DNA of 41,798 nucleotides. It comes from an uncultured Clostridia bacterium (GTDB lineage Bacteria; Bacillota; Clostridia; Christensenellales; Aristaeellaceae). A program made the position numbers and the translations under genes. This document shows positions 23,448 through 31,158 of the stretch, piece by piece. The stretch covers positions 1 through 41,798 of the forward strand of contig CAKUOX010000017.1 in assembly GCA_934670175.1 (NCBI GenBank). Reading direction: 5' to 3'. Every line of letters begins with the position of its first letter. The stretch's first letter is position 1. The notes under the pieces are model-generated. The model saw only the letters and a program-made list of their open reading frames with translations. It was not told the origin of the DNA and searched no databases.

Positions 23448-24943
23448 GATATTTTGCTTCCTTTCGATAGCGTTGCCGAGATGATATTGTCCCGCGTGAT
23501 CTGCTGACCCTTCAATACCGCTACGATATTGCCTTCGTACATTACGATGACCCGCGCGTTCGGCGTGACCGTGCACAGCTTGGCCAGTTCGTCATCGTCG
23601 CTGGAGACGACGATCATGGAGGTTCCCTCATCGGAGAGTTTTTTCAGGATTCCCTGCATTTCGCTGCGCGCATGTACGTCGATACCCTTGGAAGGATCGT
23701 CCGCCAACAGCAGCGCCGGATGCGTGTGCGTCCAGCGGCCAAAGATGACCTTTTGCTGATTGCCGCCGGAGAGGGAGGTAATGCCCTGGAATTCCGAGGC
23801 GTATTTCACTTCCATATCCTTGAGCACCTGCACGGGCGTGATCCCACGCTGGCACAGGATCTGCTCTTGCACAACGGCTACATTTTCAGCCAGATTGTGC
23901 TGGCGGAACGAGCCCTCTCGCTCGCGGTCGCCGGAGATGAACGCAATTTTGTTGTATACGGCGTCGCGGGGATTGCGAATATGCACCAGCTTGTTGTCCA
24001 TTTCGATGCTCAGCGCACCATTCAAACCATGAAGTGCGCGCACAATGTCCGACTGGCCATGCCCCTGAAGGCCCGCTACGCCGATGATTTCGCCCTTGCA
24101 AATGTCCAGATCAATGTGCGTTCCGTAGCGTGCAATGGGCAGATCGCGCACGCGAATGAAAACCTCGCGCTGCACCTCCATGTCGACAGCCTGCGTTCTT
24201 GCGGCGGGCGTTGTCTGCTGCCTTTCGCCAATCATCAGCGCGAGCAGATCGTCATCGTTTACGTCTGCCATATTGCAGGTCTCAACTATTTCGCCGTTTC
24301 GCATTACGGTAACGCTGTCACAGATGTCGTGCAGTTCCTTCATTCGATGGGAAACGAAGAGAATGATCTTACCTTGCGCCTTGTACTGATCTATGATGTG
24401 CTTTACGGTCTGCACATCCTGTGCGTACAGCGCAGAGGTGATCTCGTCGATCATCAGAATATCGAAATCCTGAAACAGCGCCTTTCCGAATTCTATCAGA
24501 TATTGTTCGTTTAATGCGAGTTCCGCTACGGGGACGTCAATCTTGTCTTCGAGTCCTAATGCACGAAGCACCTCCAGGCTGCGCCTGCGTATTGCTTTAA
24601 AATCAGTAAAACCGCCCTTGCGCTTTGGAATGGCGCACAGCGCGATATTTTCCGCAACCGTCAGATTGGGCAGTATGCTCAATTCCTGCGATGTGGCGAC
24701 AATGCCGATGCGCTTGGCGGCCTTCGGCGTGTGCACATTTACTTTTTGCCCGTCGATATAAATATCGCCGTGATCCTGCGCGATCAAGCCGGAAGCGATT
24801 TTGATCAACGTGGATTTTCCCGAGCCGTTGCCGCCCAGCAGCGCGCGGACCTCACCGCTTTTGACACACAGGCTGGCGTTTTTCAGCGCCTGCACGCCGC
24901 CAAAGGCTTTGGATATTTCCCTGAATTCAATAATCATCGGCAT
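23444..24943 (-). CDS. Sugar ABC transporter ATP-binding protein with degenerate second domain
   Basis: A 499-residue double-NBD ATPase of the RbsA/MglA class. NBD1 has LLGGNGSGKSTLIK (about 35-48) and ILMIDEITSAL. Its signature is LALNEQYLIEFGKAL, more degenerate than usual. NBD2 has LSGGNQQKVIFGRW, but its Walker B reads LLLADDPSKGIDV, so the catalytic glutamate position carries Asp. The linker Walker A (GLQGHGQSD) is also non-canonical. An ATG 6 nt inside (24937) fits the agggg site slightly better than the outer one. It serves the second sugar importer. Confidence 0.88.
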   Translation of the reverse strand: MPMIIEFREISKAFGGVQALKNASLCVKSGEVRALLGGNGSGKSTLIKIASGLIAQDHGDIYIDGQKVNVHTPKAAKRIGIVATSQELSILPNLTVAENIALCAIPKRKGGFTDFKAIRRRSLEVLRALGLEDKIDVPVAELALNEQYLIEFGKALFQDFDILMIDEITSALYAQDVQTVKHIIDQYKAQGKIILFVSHRMKELHDICDSVTVMRNGEIVETCNMADVNDDDLLALMIGERQQTTPAARTQAVDMEVQREVFIRVRDLPIARYGTHIDLDICKGEIIGVAGLQGHGQSDIVRALHGLNGALSIEMDNKLVHIRNPRDAVYNKIAFISGDREREGSFRQHNLAENVAVVQEQILCQRGITPVQVLKDMEVKYASEFQGITSLSGGNQQKVIFGRWTHTHPALLLADDPSKGIDVHARSEMQGILKKLSDEGTSMIVVSSDDDELAKLCTVTPNARVIVMYEGNIVAVLKGQQITRDNIISATLSKGSKIS

Positions 24944-24978
24944 TTCCCCTAATATCGAAAAGAATAAGAAAGCAAGCA

Positions 24979-25000
24979 GCCCGGCATGTTTATGCCGGGC
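24979..25000 (-). terminator. Hairpin between the binding-protein and ATPase genes of the second sugar operon
   Basis: A perfect 9-bp stem (gcccggcat/atgccgggc, 24979-24987 with 24992-25000). On the minus strand it is followed by tgcttgctttcttattctttt. This is the usual place for a partial terminator that raises binding-protein yield over membrane components. Confidence 0.6.
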
Positions 25001-25048
25001 ATGCCATATTCCCAGGAATTTATGCTGCGCCGTCGAGCATGGAAGGAA

Positions 25049-26149
25049 TTACTCGAACCAGCTCTCTACAACTTCGCGATCCAGCCAGCCGTCAAGCGCT
25101 GCCGTATCCTCTTTGTCCTTGAGCATTTCGAGCGCCTCGTCCAGCGTAAGCGCCTTCGTGGTGGGATAGTTTGCCAGCCACGGTGCATTCTGGTCGCCCT
25201 CGAGGGTCACGCAATAGTAGGGCGCGACATAGACGGCGTTGACCAGGCTTTCGTCCATCATGTTGGGCTGAAGCACGCCTTCCTTGAATTGCTTACCCTG
25301 TAGCAGGTTTACAGCCACGTCCAGGCAGGTTACGATCGTGCCGGGGTCGTAGGAAACGGTGCAGGAATTCATGTGCTCATAGCCCTTCCAAGCCTTCAGG
25401 AAGCTCTTGGTGTTGTCGCCGGTCAGCAGGGTGGGCTCTACGCCGGCATTCTGATAGGCAGCCAGAATGCCATCGCCCATCACGTCCTGCGCCAGCAGGC
25501 CGTCGAACTGATCGCCGTAGGTGGACAGGTAGGTCGTCATAACGGCCTGCGCGTCGGAATTGGACCAGTTGCCGGGCGCGGAAGCAATGATCTCGATGTT
25601 CGGATAGTCCTTGAGCAGATCGTCCACCGCCTGCAGGCGCTGGTTGTTGCCGGCAAAGCCGTCCACGCCAGTGATGCTGACCAGCTTGCCGCCGTCCTTC
25701 AGCTGTTCAAACAGCCACTGCGCCAGAATGTGCATCTGATCATAGCAACTGCCGCCGATGTTGTAGGTGCCCTCGTAGGCCGCAGCCTCGTTGGCGATGA
25801 TTACCAGAACGTCGTTGGCCTTCGCCAGTTCCACGACGGAGCTGACGCCCGTGGCGGAGACGCACCAGATCAGCAGCGCGTCGATGCCGCTGTTGATCAT
25901 GGCGATGCACTTGTTGATCTGATCCGTCAGGTCGGCGGAAACGGTAGCCACCTGATAGTCGGCCAGAATACCCTCAGCCTTGTATTCCTCGGCGCGCATG
26001 GTGAAGTCGTCTACAAACTGGGCGCACCAGGAATTGCCGAAGTTTGCCGTGCACATGCCGATGGAGAAGCCGCCCTTTTCCTCAGCCAGCGCGCTTACGC
26101 CCAGCAGGCAGAGCGAAAACGCCAATACCAGAGCCAACAGTTTTTTCAT
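25049..26149 (-). CDS. Sugar ABC transporter substrate-binding protein (RbsB/YtfQ-like)
   Basis: A 366-residue periplasmic-binding-protein type 1 fold. The signal peptide is KKLLALVLAFSLCLLGVSALAE. Mature motifs are GFSIGMCTANFGNSWCAQFVDDF at about 27, CIAMINSGIDALLIWCVS, LVIIANEAAAYEG, LVSITGVDGFAGNNQR and the TGDNTKSFLKAW segment. It has several cysteines and aromatic residues in likely ligand loops. Ligand unknown. It follows the lactonase-like gene by 38 nt and precedes a hairpin and the ATPase gene. It is longer than typical RbsB (about 300 residues). Confidence 0.88.
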   Translation of the reverse strand: MKKLLALVLAFSLCLLGVSALAEEKGGFSIGMCTANFGNSWCAQFVDDFTMRAEEYKAEGILADYQVATVSADLTDQINKCIAMINSGIDALLIWCVSATGVSSVVELAKANDVLVIIANEAAAYEGTYNIGGSCYDQMHILAQWLFEQLKDGGKLVSITGVDGFAGNNQRLQAVDDLLKDYPNIEIIASAPGNWSNSDAQAVMTTYLSTYGDQFDGLLAQDVMGDGILAAYQNAGVEPTLLTGDNTKSFLKAWKGYEHMNSCTVSYDPGTIVTCLDVAVNLLQGKQFKEGVLQPNMMDESLVNAVYVAPYYCVTLEGDQNAPWLANYPTTKALTLDEALEMLKDKEDTAALDGWLDREVVESWFE

Positions 26150-26187
26150 GATAGTTCCTCTCCTTTTTAGTACGTTTGCCGTTTATC

Positions 26188-26937
26188 TCAAATTATTTCC
26201 GGGAAATCCCGTTCGGCGCCATCGGGAATTCTGAATTCATGCCCCGGAATAATTCGATCCGCTTTTTCACGAATGGATGCGTAGCTCTCATATACCTTTT
26301 GGCTGTCGACCATTATGTTGGTCTCCATATTCAGGTTAATATTTTCAAGCGCGCTGGCAATATCTCCGGCGACGCACAGCGTGCCCTGCTCCGTATTCAG
26401 CAGAACGCTCTGGTGGCCGTAGGTATGGCCGGGCGTTGGGATGACGATCAGGCCGGGATAGATTTCCGTTTCTCCATCTAGGAATTTCCACTGGAAGTAG
26501 GAGATAACCTTCTTGCTGAAATAGGGTTCATAATACAGATGCGCTGTGCCGCGTACTGGATTATGTGCCGCTATCCATTCCGTGCGCTGTACATAAAGCG
26601 TTGCGTTTTTAAAATACTGGTTGCAGCCGCAGTGATCAAAATGCAGGTGTGTGTTGATAACGGCATCCACATCCGCCGCGTCCCAACCCATGGCACGCTT
26701 GAGCGCTACGAGCGTCTTTTCCTCCGGCTTCTGATGTGCGAACGGCTCAGGCCCATTTACAATGGGTTCCAGCTCGTCAATGCCGGTGTCAATAACCACC
26801 TTGTGTTCGCCGTCCGTGGCAGCGACGATCCACATGGGCAGCTCCACAGCCTTGCCGTTGCCGCCGAAATGCAGTATGCCGCTCATCGAACCGCTGATTG
26901 TGCCGACCTGTATCGCCTTTACTTGCCATTTCTTCAT
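26188..26937 (-). CDS. Metallo-beta-lactamase-fold hydrolase, N-acyl homoserine lactonase-like
   Basis: A 249-residue dinuclear-zinc hydrolase. It has HLHFDH (97-102), a second His in PTPGHTYGHQS (about 170), the bridging Asp in CVAGDI (about 192) and the last His in IIPGHEF (about 235). VVIDTGID and the overall length match the AHL-lactonase (AiiA-like) group. In this setting it is more likely to open a sugar lactone or similar ring than to act on quorum signals. It has no signal peptide, so it is cytoplasmic. Ribosome site cggagggtgat. It is the first gene of the second sugar operon. Confidence 0.85.
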   Translation of the reverse strand: MKKWQVKAIQVGTISGSMSGILHFGGNGKAVELPMWIVAATDGEHKVVIDTGIDELEPIVNGPEPFAHQKPEEKTLVALKRAMGWDAADVDAVINTHLHFDHCGCNQYFKNATLYVQRTEWIAAHNPVRGTAHLYYEPYFSKKVISYFQWKFLDGETEIYPGLIVIPTPGHTYGHQSVLLNTEQGTLCVAGDIASALENINLNMETNIMVDSQKVYESYASIREKADRIIPGHEFRIPDGAERDFPEII

Positions 26938-26971
26938 TTTATCACCCTCCGTATATCGCTGAAATGGTCTT

Positions 26972-26985
26972 TGTAATCGTTTTCA
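26972..26985. promoter_or_regulatory. cre-like catabolite response site
   Basis: On the minus strand TGAAAACGATTACA fits the CcpA cre consensus TGWAANCGNTNWCA at every position. It lies between the -10 box (27000-27005) and the start codon (26937), where CcpA binding would block transcription when preferred sugars are present. A site for a LacI-family relative is the alternative. Confidence 0.65.
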
Positions 26986-26999
26986 TTATTCTGTTACTT

Positions 27000-27029
27000 A
27001 TTATATCATACACAAAATAAAAATGTCAA
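27000..27029 (-). promoter_or_regulatory. Sigma-A promoter of the lactonase/sugar ABC operon
   Basis: On the minus strand TTGACA (27024-27029), an 18-nt spacer, and TATAAT (27000-27005). Both hexamers are perfect. It is 63 nt before the lactonase start codon. Confidence 0.8.
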
Positions 27030-27049
27030 TGGAGGAGATTGACATTTTT
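27019..27049. promoter_or_regulatory. 12-bp inverted repeat over the -35 box
   Basis: aaaaatgtcaat (27019-27030) and attgacattttt (27038-27049) are perfect arms 7 nt apart, and one arm contains the -35 hexamer. The mirror arm also carries TTGACA on the plus strand. It may be an operator for an unidentified repressor or activator. Confidence 0.5.
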
Positions 27050-27115
27050 GACGGGTATATTATCACTTGCGTTTTTGGCCGGCCTTGCCCGCCGCCGCCC
27101 ATAGCCCTGGGGCGC

Positions 27116-27144
27116 TTGACTTTGCCGCGTGGCATCGGTATAAT
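27116..27144 (+). promoter_or_regulatory. Promoter of the TSCPD protein gene
   Basis: TTGACT (27116-27121), a 17-nt spacer, and TATAAT (27139-27144), 45 nt before the start codon. Confidence 0.75.
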
Positions 27145-27188
27145 AGGTATGACTGTTATTATCGGTGTTTGGAAAGGTATGGTTTGAT

Positions 27189-27446
27189 ATGGTATATAAG
27201 TATAAGACGCACGGAACCTGCTCGCAGATGATCCTGATCCAGGCGGAGGGCGACACGATCGAGCATGTGGAGTTCATCGGCGGCTGCACCGGCAACACGC
27301 AGGGCGTATCGCGGCTGATCGAGGGCATGAAGATCGACGACGTAATCGCCAAATGCAAGGGTATCCAGTGTCGCGCGGGTACGTCCTGTCCGGATCAGCT
27401 GGCGACTGCGCTGGAGGAAATGAAGCAGAAGCAGGCGCAGGCCTGA
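27189..27446 (+). CDS. TSCPD-domain protein (TIGR03905 family)
   Basis: An 85-residue protein that matches the stand-alone TSCPD family of Firmicutes. It has THGTCSQMI at about 7, VEFIGGCTGNTQGVSRLIEGM at about 27-47, and CRAGTSCPDQLATAL near the end. TSCPD domains also occur at the C terminus of vitamin B12-dependent ribonucleotide reductases; the conserved cysteines suggest metal or redox chemistry. The function of the stand-alone form is not known to me. The start is chosen by the aaagg site and agreement with the family N terminus. Confidence 0.85.
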   Translation: MVYKYKTHGTCSQMILIQAEGDTIEHVEFIGGCTGNTQGVSRLIEGMKIDDVIAKCKGIQCRAGTSCPDQLATALEEMKQKQAQA

Positions 27447-27464
27447 AGCAGGCGGGAATAGGAT

Positions 27465-28076
27465 ATGAGAGCACGCAAGACAAACGGCGCTTCCGCCGCC
27501 TACACGCCCAATATGGACGCGCCCACCGCAAAGCGCAGGGGCAATCGCGCCGCGTTCGGCCTGGTGCTGACGCTGCTTTTGCCGCCGCTCGGGCTCGCCT
27601 ATCTGTGGCGCGCGGGCGTTTTCCGCACGCGCGGGCGCATGATACTTACCGGTATCGCCACGCTGGAAATGGCGCTGATTCTGATGCTGATCTTGCCCGG
27701 GCAGCAGCTGAACGCGGACGCGCCGGTGCCCGTGGCGCCTGCGGCTGCCACGCTGGCGCCCGATGACGGCGTGGTGACGGCGCTGACGAACATCGACAAG
27801 GTGCTGGCCGAAAAGCAGGCTGAGCGCGACGCTGCGGCGGGCGTGGAGACGCCCGAGCCCACGACGGATCCCGTGGCGTTCGCCGCCGAGCAGGAGGCCA
27901 TCCTCAACACCACCGTCTATTCCGTGTACGGCAGCGGCGCGAGATACTATCACAGCCAGGAGGTCTGCGGCACGCAGAGCAATCGCCGCGCGCTGACCGT
28001 GCGTGAGGCCATGAATGAAAACATGGGCCCCTGTCCGAACTGCGATCCGCCGGTTTATATGGGCTCCGGCAACTGA
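27465..28076 (+). CDS. Membrane protein with C-terminal YH-C-CPNC metal-binding-like motif
   Basis: A 203-residue protein of unknown function. The N terminus is basic and is followed by two membrane helices (about 31-48 and 60-77). A low-complexity Ala/Pro/Thr linker follows. The C-terminal domain (about 150-198) has VYSVYGSGARYYHSQEVCGT and MGPCPNCDPP. This is the pattern (Y-H, C, then CxxC) of a short domain often found at the end of extracellular nucleases and membrane proteins in Firmicutes, proposed to bind metal. It follows the TSCPD gene by 18 nt and shares its promoter. Confidence 0.75.
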   Translation: MRARKTNGASAAYTPNMDAPTAKRRGNRAAFGLVLTLLLPPLGLAYLWRAGVFRTRGRMILTGIATLEMALILMLILPGQQLNADAPVPVAPAAATLAPDDGVVTALTNIDKVLAEKQAERDAAAGVETPEPTTDPVAFAAEQEAILNTTVYSVYGSGARYYHSQEVCGTQSNRRALTVREAMNENMGPCPNCDPPVYMGSGN

Positions 28077-28122
28077 ATTAGACGGCAAATGTCCGATTAA
28101 AGTCATAATATTATTCTTGACC

Positions 28123-28165
28123 TTCGCATAGAACCATTCTATCATTATAATAGAATGGTTCTATG
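28123..28165 (+). promoter_or_regulatory. Promoter flanked by two tandem palindromes (ATAGAA-N3-TTCTAT)
   Basis: Each of 28128-28142 and 28150-28164 is an interrupted palindrome, ATAGAA-N3-TTCTAT, and their centres are 22 bp apart (two helical turns). Together they also form one 16-bp hairpin with a 7-nt loop (28127-28165). A TATAAT lies at 28146-28151 with a partial -35 (TTCGCA, 28123-28128). This looks like a repressor-controlled promoter for the zinc-ribbon protein gene. The hairpin may also end the upstream transcript. Confidence 0.55.
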
Positions 28166-28220
28166 TGTTTGTATGCCCATTTGGGCGTCAGACGCGGCGA
28201 ACGAAAGAGGAGGGCATACC

Positions 28221-29852
28221 ATGTTTTGCTCGAAATGCGGAAAAACCATCCGAATGGAGGATGAGGTTTGTCCAAATTGCGGCGCGCCTATCGGCGATAA
28301 CCGCTTCGGGGGTCTCCCCTATACGTCCGCGCAGTTCACCGTTGCGCCCGGCCAGCCGGAATCCGGCAAGCTGGGCAGGGATGCGGTGAAGGATTATACC
28401 CGAACTACCTACACCGGCATGGCCGATGCGGATCAGGACGCGGGCGACGTCGGCAGCCGCACGACCTATCGTCCGGTCTATGAGGGCGCTTCCGCGCCGG
28501 AGCGCGTGCGCCGCGATATGCGCGCCGCCATCACGCCGGATGAAAACGAGGCTCAGGCCGAGGACGAGCCGGATCCCTCGCCCGCATATCCGCCGCTTTC
28601 CGGCGCGGCGCGCGAGGCGCTGGACGAGCTGGACGAGGAGCTGCGCCCCGACGGCGAGATCGATCGCAGCCAGTTTCGCGTCCGTCCGATCCAGTCGGCG
28701 GGGCGCGCGGGCATTTCCCGCGACGTCAGCGAATATATCCGCAAGCTCGAGGATGGCTCCGGCAGGCGCGCGTCGCGCCGCCGCGCCGTATATGAGGCCG
28801 AGGAGGATGAGCGCGACGCCTATGCCGCGCAGGATTACGCCGACGCTGAGGATTACGCCGAGGACTACGCCGATTACGGCGACGACGGCGATTATGCCGA
28901 GGATGACGGCGATTACGCCGCCCCGCGCCGCGGCGGCGTGGACCTGAGGCGCCTGGTCAAGGTGGTGGGCGCGGTGGTCGTGGCGGCGCTGCTGATCACC
29001 GGCGGCATCGTCGGCCTGAGATATGTGCGCGGCAAGGGCAGCAGCGCGCCCATCGAGGGCGTGACTGAGAGCCTCTACACCGAGGGCATCGCCCTGGTGA
29101 AGTCGCACACCCAGCAGGATTACATTGACCAGTACGTCGCCAAGTATACCTCGGACGGCAGTCTGGCGCTGGATACCGCGCTGCAGGCGGACAGCACCGC
29201 CATCGCCGCGCTCATACCCGCGCAGCCCGCAGCCAACGATGCGACCTTTATCTCCGCGCTGCAGGCCATTCAGGACAACATCGCCAGCGCCATCACGATG
29301 GACGCACTGGCGGTGGAGCGCAGCGGCTCCGCCAACGACGCCGACCATGACGCGCGCTGGCAGATCATCAACAATTCTATTTCGCAGCTCGAATCCGCTA
29401 CCGCGGCCGCAGAGCTGACCGGCGTGATCAACGCGCAGGTCATTACCGTGGTCAGCGAGACGCCCGAGCCGGTGGCGACGCCCGAGCCGGTGGTCTACCG
29501 CTCGCTGCAGAAGGGCGACGAAAACAACGATGTGTATACGCTCCAGACGCGCCTGCTCGAGCTGGGCTATCTGAAGGAGGGCGTGGACGGCGCGTTCGGC
29601 AGCAAGACGGCTACCGCCGTCAAGCTGTTCCAGGAGACCGCCGGCCTTGAAGCGACGGGCATTGCCGACAACGATACGCAGACCCGCCTCTTTGCCGACG
29701 ATGCACCCTACGCGCCCGGCGCGACGACGCCCCAGCCCACAGCGGAGCCTACGCCCGAGCCCGCAGCCACGGAGCTGCCTATCCAGCCCGCCGAGGCCGC
29801 TGATTCCGGCGCAGCGCAGGCGGATCCGCTCTCGGCGGATACGCAGATCTGA
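28221..29852 (+). CDS. Zinc-ribbon membrane protein with C-terminal peptidoglycan-binding domain
   Basis: A 543-residue protein. The N-terminal zinc ribbon is CSKCG then CPNCG (residues 3-21). A long polar, partly acidic region follows; at about 203-235 it is a tract of repeated D, Y, A and E. A single membrane helix is at about 250-272 (VKVVGAVVVAALLITGGIVGL). The outer part has a helical region and then a PG_binding_1 domain (about 430-495: LQKGDENNDVYTLQTRLLELGY, VDGAFGSKTATAVKLFQ). The tail is rich in Pro, Thr, Ala and Glu. It may link a cytoplasmic ribbon to the wall. The ATG has aaagaggaggg upstream; the frame extends 22 codons further without a site. Confidence 0.82.
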   Translation: MFCSKCGKTIRMEDEVCPNCGAPIGDNRFGGLPYTSAQFTVAPGQPESGKLGRDAVKDYTRTTYTGMADADQDAGDVGSRTTYRPVYEGASAPERVRRDMRAAITPDENEAQAEDEPDPSPAYPPLSGAAREALDELDEELRPDGEIDRSQFRVRPIQSAGRAGISRDVSEYIRKLEDGSGRRASRRRAVYEAEEDERDAYAAQDYADAEDYAEDYADYGDDGDYAEDDGDYAAPRRGGVDLRRLVKVVGAVVVAALLITGGIVGLRYVRGKGSSAPIEGVTESLYTEGIALVKSHTQQDYIDQYVAKYTSDGSLALDTALQADSTAIAALIPAQPAANDATFISALQAIQDNIASAITMDALAVERSGSANDADHDARWQIINNSISQLESATAAAELTGVINAQVITVVSETPEPVATPEPVVYRSLQKGDENNDVYTLQTRLLELGYLKEGVDGAFGSKTATAVKLFQETAGLEATGIADNDTQTRLFADDAPYAPGATTPQPTAEPTPEPAATELPIQPAEAADSGAAQADPLSADTQI

Positions 29853-29898
29853 GGCGCATGTTCGAGGGCAGTCTCCGAAGGGAGGCTCAGACCGCTGA

Positions 29899-30169
29899 CA
29901 AACCCTGCAATCGCAGAAATTTCCTGAACAACTTCTGACAAAGTTGAAATTTCTGCTTACTTCGTCAACGCGGGCTGCAAAATCGGTTATATACGTTGAA
30001 GCAGTCGCGCCGCTGCAGTGTCCTGCAGGCGCGACCAGCCCGCGCTGGAATCCAAAAGGATTCGCGCGGCGCTGCCGAAACCCGCTTTGCGGGTCTTCGG
30101 TGCGTAATATGTATGCGCCCTCATTTGCAGCCCGTGTTTCCTTGCTTTGCAGTTTTTTTCAGCGTCTGG
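29899..30169 (+). repeat. Multi-hairpin intergenic repeat, family 2, copy D
   Basis: A 271-nt element matching 20983-21252. It keeps the same four hairpins: an 11-bp outer stem (gcagaaatttc/gaaatttctgc), gtcgcgcc/ggcgcgac, gaatcc-aaaa-ggattc, and ccgaaacccgc/gcgggtcttcgg. It also keeps the T7 run near the end. Differences from copy C fall mainly in loops and linkers. It fills most of the 378-nt gap before a HAD hydrolase gene. A small hairpin (agtctcc-gaag-ggaggct, 29870-29887) precedes it. Confidence 0.85.
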
Positions 30170-30230
30170 CAGTCTGTTGAGCCGGAGGGACGTGCGCTCC
30201 AGCTTCAAAAATACTGAAAGGAAGATGCCC

Positions 30231-31145
30231 ATGGCCAGACCGATCGTTGCCCTGATCTACGATTTTGACAAGACGCTTTCGCCCCGCGACATGGAGGAAT
30301 ACACCTTCCTGCCGGGCATCAACGTGGAGCCGGACGCCTTCTGGGGCAAATGCGCCGAATTTTCGCGCCAGCACCAGATGGACGGCATACTGACCTACAT
30401 GTACCTGATGCAGCACATGGCGCAGGGCAGCGGCATGGAGCTGACGCGCAACGCGCTGCGCGCCCTGGGACAGGGCGTGGAATTTTTCCCGGGCGTGGAG
30501 GACTGGTTTGGCCGCATCCGCGAGATCGGCAGCCGCGTCGGCGTGGATGTGGAGCACTACATAATTTCTTCCGGACTTACGGAGATCATCGAGGGCAGCC
30601 GCATCGGTCACGAATTCAAGGCCGTGTTCGCCGCCTCCTTCTGCTACGACGCGGCGGGACATCCGGTCTGGCCGTCGTCGGCGGTGAATTACACCACCAA
30701 GACGCAGTATCTGTTTCGTATCAACAAGGGCATACTGGATGTGACCAACGACCGCGATCTCAACGCCTTCACGCCGGAATACATGCGCCGCATCCCCTTT
30801 TCGAACATGATCTACATCGCCGATGGGCTTACCGATGTGCCCTGCATGAAGATGACGCGCCAGAAGGGCGGCTTCTCCATCGCCGTGCACCCGCCGGGAA
30901 AGACCGAGACGGCGGATGATCTGCTGCTGCAAAACCGCGCGGATTTCTCCGTGGAAACGGATTACACCGCCGGAAGCGAGCTGGAGCAGGTGGTCGCCAT
31001 GCTGATGAAGCGCATTCTGGCGGCCAGCGAGGTTTCCATGGCGCATGCGCTTCAGGTGCAGCGCGCGCATCGCCGCCGCGGCAATCTGGATGCGCCGCTG
31101 GATATTCCCATGCGGCGGGGCCTGGAAGACGAAGAAATGGAATAA
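30231..31145 (+). CDS. HAD-superfamily hydrolase (phosphoserine-phosphatase-like)
   Basis: A 304-residue HAD protein. Motif I is IYDFDKTLSP (nucleophile Asp about 10), with Lys in place of the more common Gly after the second Asp. A helical cap follows (about 30-85), motif II is YIISSGLTEII (about 107), and motif IV is MIYIADGLTDVPCM (about 195). The C-terminal 60 residues are helical and charged, beyond the usual fold. The substrate is unknown. The ATG at 30231 has aaaggaag about 6 nt upstream; an ATG at 30225 is too close to that site. The GNAT gene follows after 13 nt. Confidence 0.82.
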   Translation: MARPIVALIYDFDKTLSPRDMEEYTFLPGINVEPDAFWGKCAEFSRQHQMDGILTYMYLMQHMAQGSGMELTRNALRALGQGVEFFPGVEDWFGRIREIGSRVGVDVEHYIISSGLTEIIEGSRIGHEFKAVFAASFCYDAAGHPVWPSSAVNYTTKTQYLFRINKGILDVTNDRDLNAFTPEYMRRIPFSNMIYIADGLTDVPCMKMTRQKGGFSIAVHPPGKTETADDLLLQNRADFSVETDYTAGSELEQVVAMLMKRILAASEVSMAHALQVQRAHRRRGNLDAPLDIPMRRGLEDEEME

Positions 31146-31158
31146 GGAGCTTGGGAAA

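Noticed and set aside
26188..26937. Quorum-quenching lactonase as a firm call
   Set aside because: The motif set is shared by many lactonases and esterases, and the operon context is sugar import with a cre site.
28127..28165. Plain intrinsic terminator for the preceding gene
   Set aside because: It does form a hairpin, but each arm is itself a palindrome and a TATAAT sits in the loop, which a terminator would not need. Regulatory use is favoured, with termination left open.
29944..30232. Open frames inside hairpin repeat copy D, and the matching ones in copy C
   Set aside because: The similar translations arise only because the DNA is repeated. The length of the H3 loop (aaa versus aaaa) shifts the frame between copies, so no protein is conserved.
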